Origin: Burkholderia sp. E7m39
GTDB taxonomy: Bacteria; Pseudomonadota; Gammaproteobacteria; Burkholderiales; Burkholderiaceae
DNA: 46,300 nucleotides
Assembly (NCBI GenBank): GCA_001319865.1
Contig: BBSL01000320.1
Coordinates: 1 to 46,300, forward strand
Direction of reading: 5' to 3'
In this document: positions 43,255 to 46,300 of the stretch, piece by piece
Layout: each line of letters begins with the position of its first letter
How positions within the stretch are numbered: position 1 is the first letter of the stretch
Notes under the pieces: generated by a model
Database searches by the model: none
Seen by the model: the letters and a program-made list of their open reading frames with translations, nothing else
What the model was told of the DNA's origin: nothing
Position numbers and translations under genes: made by a program

Positions 43255-44289
43255 ATGGCGTCGATTGTTCGGTCGTCGCCGAGAGGGATGCATTTGACAG
43301 CACCTGGGAATCTACGGTCTCCGGGCTATGATTGTTTCATAACTAACCACGTAGAACATAGCCAGACGATGGACGCGTCTCGATTAATTTCTCACAATGT
43401 TCAGGCCGACCCCGCGATCCATGGAGTGGTTGAGGCATTGAAAGCCCGGCTGCGCAGGGAAGGAAATGTTCCTGGGGCGACTCTCGAGCATCAGCTCGCT
43501 CTCGTTGATCAGTTGTCCAGGTTTGAATTGGGCAGGTTCCTGCTGGTCAACCGTGGGCTCGATGCATACTGGACACACCGACTCGTAACTCACGAGACAG
43601 ACTCCTTGCGGCACGGCGAGGTGTCCGAGCTCGAATATCTCATTTTTGAAAGGCTTCCTGCCGTACTCGCCACTCGCGAACGCTTCAAGATTTTTCGTCG
43701 CGAATTGCAGGCGAGGCTCAAACCGGGATTCGTGCTTGCGTCTGTCCCTTGCGGATGGATGGGGGACTTGTTGCTGCTCGATTACAAGGGGTGTTCTGAC
43801 GTGAGGCTGTTGGGCCTTGACCTCGACCGGAACGCGCTGGATGGGGCACAAAAATTGGCCAATGAACGCGGCCTCGCTGGACGGATAGAGCTACGCCATG
43901 CCGACGCTTGGGAGATGGACCTTAACGCTGAAGTGGATATCCTGACAAGCAATGGTCTAAACATATATGAACCCGATAACGATCGCGTGGTCAGCCTATA
44001 TCTTAAGTTTTTCGACGCACTTAGGCCCGGCGGTCAGCTTGTTACCAGTTTTTTGACCCCGCCGCCTGGGTCTTCGAGTGAATCGCCATGGGACATGAAT
44101 GAGACCACACACAGTGCGCTTGCGCTGCAACAACTACTATTTGTAGAGATAGTAGAGGTCAAATGGAGCTCGTTCCGCACTCACGCAGAAACACGTGCAC
44201 AACTGGAGCGCGTTGGTTTCAGAGACGTGACTTTTGTGAATGACCGAGCCTGCATGTTCCCTACGGTTATAGCTCGAAAACCAGCTTGA
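43255..44289 (+). CDS. Class I SAM-dependent methyltransferase
   Basis: 344 residues from 43255, or 306 from the ATG at 43369 (MDASRLISHN); neither has a clear ribosome site. The Rossmann-fold methyltransferase core starts near 158: motif I is LASVPCGWMGDLLLLD, the acidic residue after beta-2 is in LLGLDLDRNAL (Asp189), HADAWEMDL carries the motif II-III acid, and ALRPGGQLVTSFLTPP is motif post-III. An N-terminal 150-residue helical region precedes it. The target could be a small molecule or lipid; I cannot tell. No neighbouring biosynthetic gene helps. The frame is intact. Confidence 0.8.
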   Translation: MASIVRSSPRGMHLTAPGNLRSPGYDCFITNHVEHSQTMDASRLISHNVQADPAIHGVVEALKARLRREGNVPGATLEHQLALVDQLSRFELGRFLLVNRGLDAYWTHRLVTHETDSLRHGEVSELEYLIFERLPAVLATRERFKIFRRELQARLKPGFVLASVPCGWMGDLLLLDYKGCSDVRLLGLDLDRNALDGAQKLANERGLAGRIELRHADAWEMDLNAEVDILTSNGLNIYEPDNDRVVSLYLKFFDALRPGGQLVTSFLTPPPGSSSESPWDMNETTHSALALQQLLFVEIVEVKWSSFRTHAETRAQLERVGFRDVTFVNDRACMFPTVIARKPA

Positions 44290-44875
44290 TACTCCGTGAC
44301 CTCTGTCTGCGGCTATCGTGATGGAGCATCCTTTTGCCAAGTACCGACATTTAAAGACGTCCCGCCGCTTTCGAAGTCGCGATGATAGGCGTCATCGCTT
44401 GACGCGTGGACCGTTTAAGCTGCTGCTATGCTCGGACGGGCAGGTCAAGCTTGCCGTGCTTCCGATCATGAACAGGTACCGCAAGCTCTTGAAAGCCACA
44501 AAGAGCGGCAGAAGCTTGCCGCACCAGAGTGCAAAAACATTGTTGGCGGGGCGCTCGCGCGTCTCCACCCTCAGCAGGAACCGACGGAAGCCCTGCGGGC
44601 AGTGTGAACAGATTCGTACACACTAAATCTAACGCTTGGGTTGTCTCCGCCGTGTCGTAGGTCTATCTGCTTTTAGATATGGATGTCGACGCGATGGCTC
44701 GGCCTAATCCTGGTTTGAGGGGCCATCAAGGTCATTGCCAGTGGCCGATACCTTCAGCAAAAAGCCGATGCCCGTTGTCGGACGGAGAGGTGTGAACTGC
44801 GCGTAAGGAACTTGGTGGGTCACGAGTCACGAATACCCAATAAGCGGGCATCGGACGTGCTTCACGGCTAGCTAT
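44290..44875. other. Stretch without a convincing gene, with an inverted repeat
   Basis: About 585 bp. A basic frame at 44318-44626 (102 codons) is open but unrecognised. CCGATGCCCG at 44765-44774 and CGGGCATCGG at 44845-44854 are exact complements 70 bases apart, just beyond the 3' end of the RidA-like gene; they could be ends of a small deleted element or a long-loop hairpin. Confidence 0.4.
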
Positions 44876-45286
44876 TCACTGCTTCGTCGAGAACTCCAGA
44901 TCGTCTTTCGCGGCGATAATTTCGACATCAACTAACCTGCTCGGTGGATCAAGAAGGGGCACCACCAAGAGTGTCGAAGCAGGCGTTGCACCTTTAAGAT
45001 ATTTTTCCCGGATCGCAGAATATAAAGGTATATGTTCTTCAAGTTTCAGATACTGCGTCACTTTAACGATATCGTGCACCGTCATTCCTGATTTCTCAAG
45101 CGCTGCGATCGTGCTTCTCCATATACTCTCGCTCTGCTCTTCTATGCTTGAGGCGATCCGCTTAGAGGAGAAAAGATTCGCGTTGCCTGACATCATCAGC
45201 CATCGAAGCTTGGGTCGGGCGGTGGATTTGTTATCTCTTGATTTTGTCTTCGATGGGGCGGGGGATCCAAGTGGAGAATAACGCAT
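44876..45286 (-). CDS. RidA/YjgF/UK114-family protein
   Basis: 136 residues from the ATG at 45286, which has GGAG six bases upstream. The start MRYSPLGSPAP and the stretch STIAALEKSGMTVHDIVKVT, then YLKLEEHIPLYSAIREKYLK and LVDVEIIAAKDD follow the family. RidA proteins hydrolyse reactive enamine/imine intermediates, and some act as oxidant-activated chaperones. The conserved catalytic Arg usually found as PAR(S/T)T is here PASTLL, and residues 12-30 (SKTKSRDNKSTARPKLRWLM) do not match the usual LYVSGQ region well. It may thus be a divergent or inactive member. It is transcribed alone. Confidence 0.75.
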   Translation of the reverse strand: MRYSPLGSPAPSKTKSRDNKSTARPKLRWLMMSGNANLFSSKRIASSIEEQSESIWRSTIAALEKSGMTVHDIVKVTQYLKLEEHIPLYSAIREKYLKGATPASTLLVVPLLDPPSRLVDVEIIAAKDDLEFSTKQ

Positions 45287-45889
45287 AGATTGCTCCATGG
45301 TGCAATGAGGTTGAAGGTTTTCGTCGGGTCGAACGTTGATAAGCTCCCGGGTTCAGGAAACAGAGTGTCAAAGTTTTCCGGCCCCGCTATTAAATGTTTA
45401 AATTGCTATATGTGCAACCTGAACGGAGTATCGAACGCGATACATCCGTATATGCACTGCGTAAGTGGACCGCATCACTCATGTTGGCCCGCGTAGCGGC
45501 CGAAGTTTTTGGCGGATGGGGAGCAGTCGAAGACTGCGGAGCGGCTGGAGACTCCTCCTCAGCGGTGGCGACGAGTCGGCTGGGTTTTACGATGGCTGAT
45601 CGAATAAGAAAGCGATGAGCGACATGTATGGAATCTGCATCACCGACCCACGGGTTCGCTTGTGTAGATCCGAACGCAAACATCGCTCGCAGAAGATCGC
45701 TGCCCCAAAACCCGGCATCAGTGTTCGCAGCGTCCGGCGCATAGACGGGACACGCTACTGTCGCCACAGAAGCCGCGTCATTACTGGCGTTGCCGTCCGG
45801 AACCGTCCGCCCACGTCTGGGATGCTGAAGTCGTTCCGATGCTCGCGTACGCGACACAATCCAAACGGTCGCGCCCAGCCCCTCTGCAG
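45287..45889. other. Stretch of about 600 bp without a convincing gene
   Basis: Open frames on both strands (45390-45923 reverse, 45394-45618 and 45615-45950 forward) have no recognisable domain. It lies between the RidA-like gene and IS-derived sequence and may be degraded. Confidence 0.35.
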
Positions 45890-45949
45890 GGACCACCGTT
45901 ACCCCTGCGACCCATATATGCATGTGCAGATTTGTGCACCATTAAGTTA
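45890..45949 (+). repeat. Solo right end of an IS607-like element, inverted relative to 4686-4745
   Basis: GGACCACCGTTAC at 45890-45902 and TTTGTGCACCATTAAGTTA at 45931-45949, preceded by GCAGA. These are exact complements of the blocks at 4733-4745 and 4686-4704. A third copy of the 13-mer is at 28576-28588. Confidence 0.55.
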
Positions 45950-45978
45950 AAAAAGGTCTGCAAAAGTCCTGGCGTTGA

Positions 45979-46300
45979 CAGGCAGGTGAACTCTTTGTTC
46001 AACAGTGGTTTTCTCTTTCTGACCCGGCAATGGAGGAAGCGCTGTACGACGTGCCGCTGTATCGCCAGTTGGCCGGCCTTGACGACGGCATGGCGCGTTT
46101 GCCGGATGAAAGCACCATTCTGCGGTTTCGCCATCTGCTCGAAACGCATGGTCTGGCGGCGCAAATGCTCGCGCTGGTCAATGAGATCCTGACGGAGAAA
46201 GGCTTGATGCTAAAGGCTGGAACGGCAGTAGACGCCACGTTGATTGCCGCGCCCAGTTCCACAAAGAACGGTTCCGGCAACCGTGATCCAGAAATGCACC
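45979..46300 (+). CDS. IS5-family transposase, N-terminus missing, cut by the window edge
   Basis: The frame is open from the codon after the stop at 45976-45978 to the last base. It reads ELFVQQWFSLSDPAMEEALY, DVPLYRQLAGLDDGMARLPD, ESTILRFRHLLETHGLAAQM and KAGTAVDATLIAAPSSTKNG; the Asp in AVDATLIAAP is the first DDE residue. IS5-group transposases normally have about 60 more residues before this point, so the gene is 5'-truncated at its junction with the IS607-like end at 45949. The 3' part is outside the window. Confidence 0.85.

Noticed and set aside
44318..44626. Basic 102-codon forward frame
   Set aside because: No family match or ribosome site; the high Arg/Lys content is what antisense or random GC-rich frames often give.
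45390..45923. Reverse open frame of 177 codons
   Set aside because: No recognisable domain, composition biased to Ala, Ser, Thr, and its 5' end is the IS607-like end repeat.
1..46300. CRISPR array, tRNA or rRNA genes
   Set aside because: No regularly spaced repeats and no cloverleaf or rRNA-like sequence were found on reading through.

Overview
The window looks like an accessory, IS-rich stretch of a Burkholderiaceae genome (Burkholderia, Paraburkholderia or Caballeronia type). This rests on family recognition only: two DUF3331 proteins, a histidine kinase that resembles the C-terminal part of the very large kinase/ATPase/sensor proteins of this group, FixJ-type regulators, and IS3, IS5 and IS607-like elements. 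The window opens inside an IS3-family element and closes inside an IS5-family transposase. Many genes in between are remnants, so the region has been rearranged repeatedly.

Region by region. 0-2.6 kb: IS3 orfA/orfB end, an RclC-like DUF417 membrane protein and a small AhpD-like (CMD family) protein. 2.6-8.4 kb: a 5'-truncated sensor kinase facing a FixJ/LuxR response regulator, a TetR regulator, a broken IS5 copy and a DUF3331 protein. 8.7-14.5 kb: an IS607-like remnant abutting a truncated CMD gene, a LysR regulator divergent from a CMD gene, a second TetR, and two more CMD genes (five CMD loci in about 13 kb). 14.6-17.7 kb: a kinase/response-regulator operon whose kinase frame is open into a decayed TetR gene. 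18.7-25 kb: a DedA-rhodanese fusion, an IS607-like remnant, a b561-type cytochrome, a second DUF3331 protein, a small membrane protein and a broken tnpB whose 3' tail lies on the opposite strand. 25.3-27 kb: a high-potential iron-sulfur protein and a CcsB/CcsA-type cytochrome c biogenesis protein. 27.1-28.6 kb: apparently nested IS607-like remnants. 29-33 kb: an LpxO-like hydroxylase, a cytochrome P460 and two tandem MDR-family oxidoreductases. 33.6-40.7 kb: msrA followed without a gap by a complete ccmABCDEFGHI operon. 40.8-46.3 kb: an MFS transporter, a hypothetical protein, a methyltransferase, a RidA-like protein and the IS5 end.

Functionally the intact genes lean to redox and oxidant defence (RclC-like, CMD/AhpD-like, MsrA, RidA, quinone-reductase-like enzymes) and to periplasmic electron transfer and c-type heme attachment (P460, HiPIP, cytochrome b561, CcsB, System I Ccm). 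A plausible but unproven reading is that the ccm operon travels with, and serves, a cytochrome P460 module, and that the CMD genes are an oxidant-responsive set run by local LysR, TetR and two-component regulators. No tRNA, rRNA or CRISPR array was seen.
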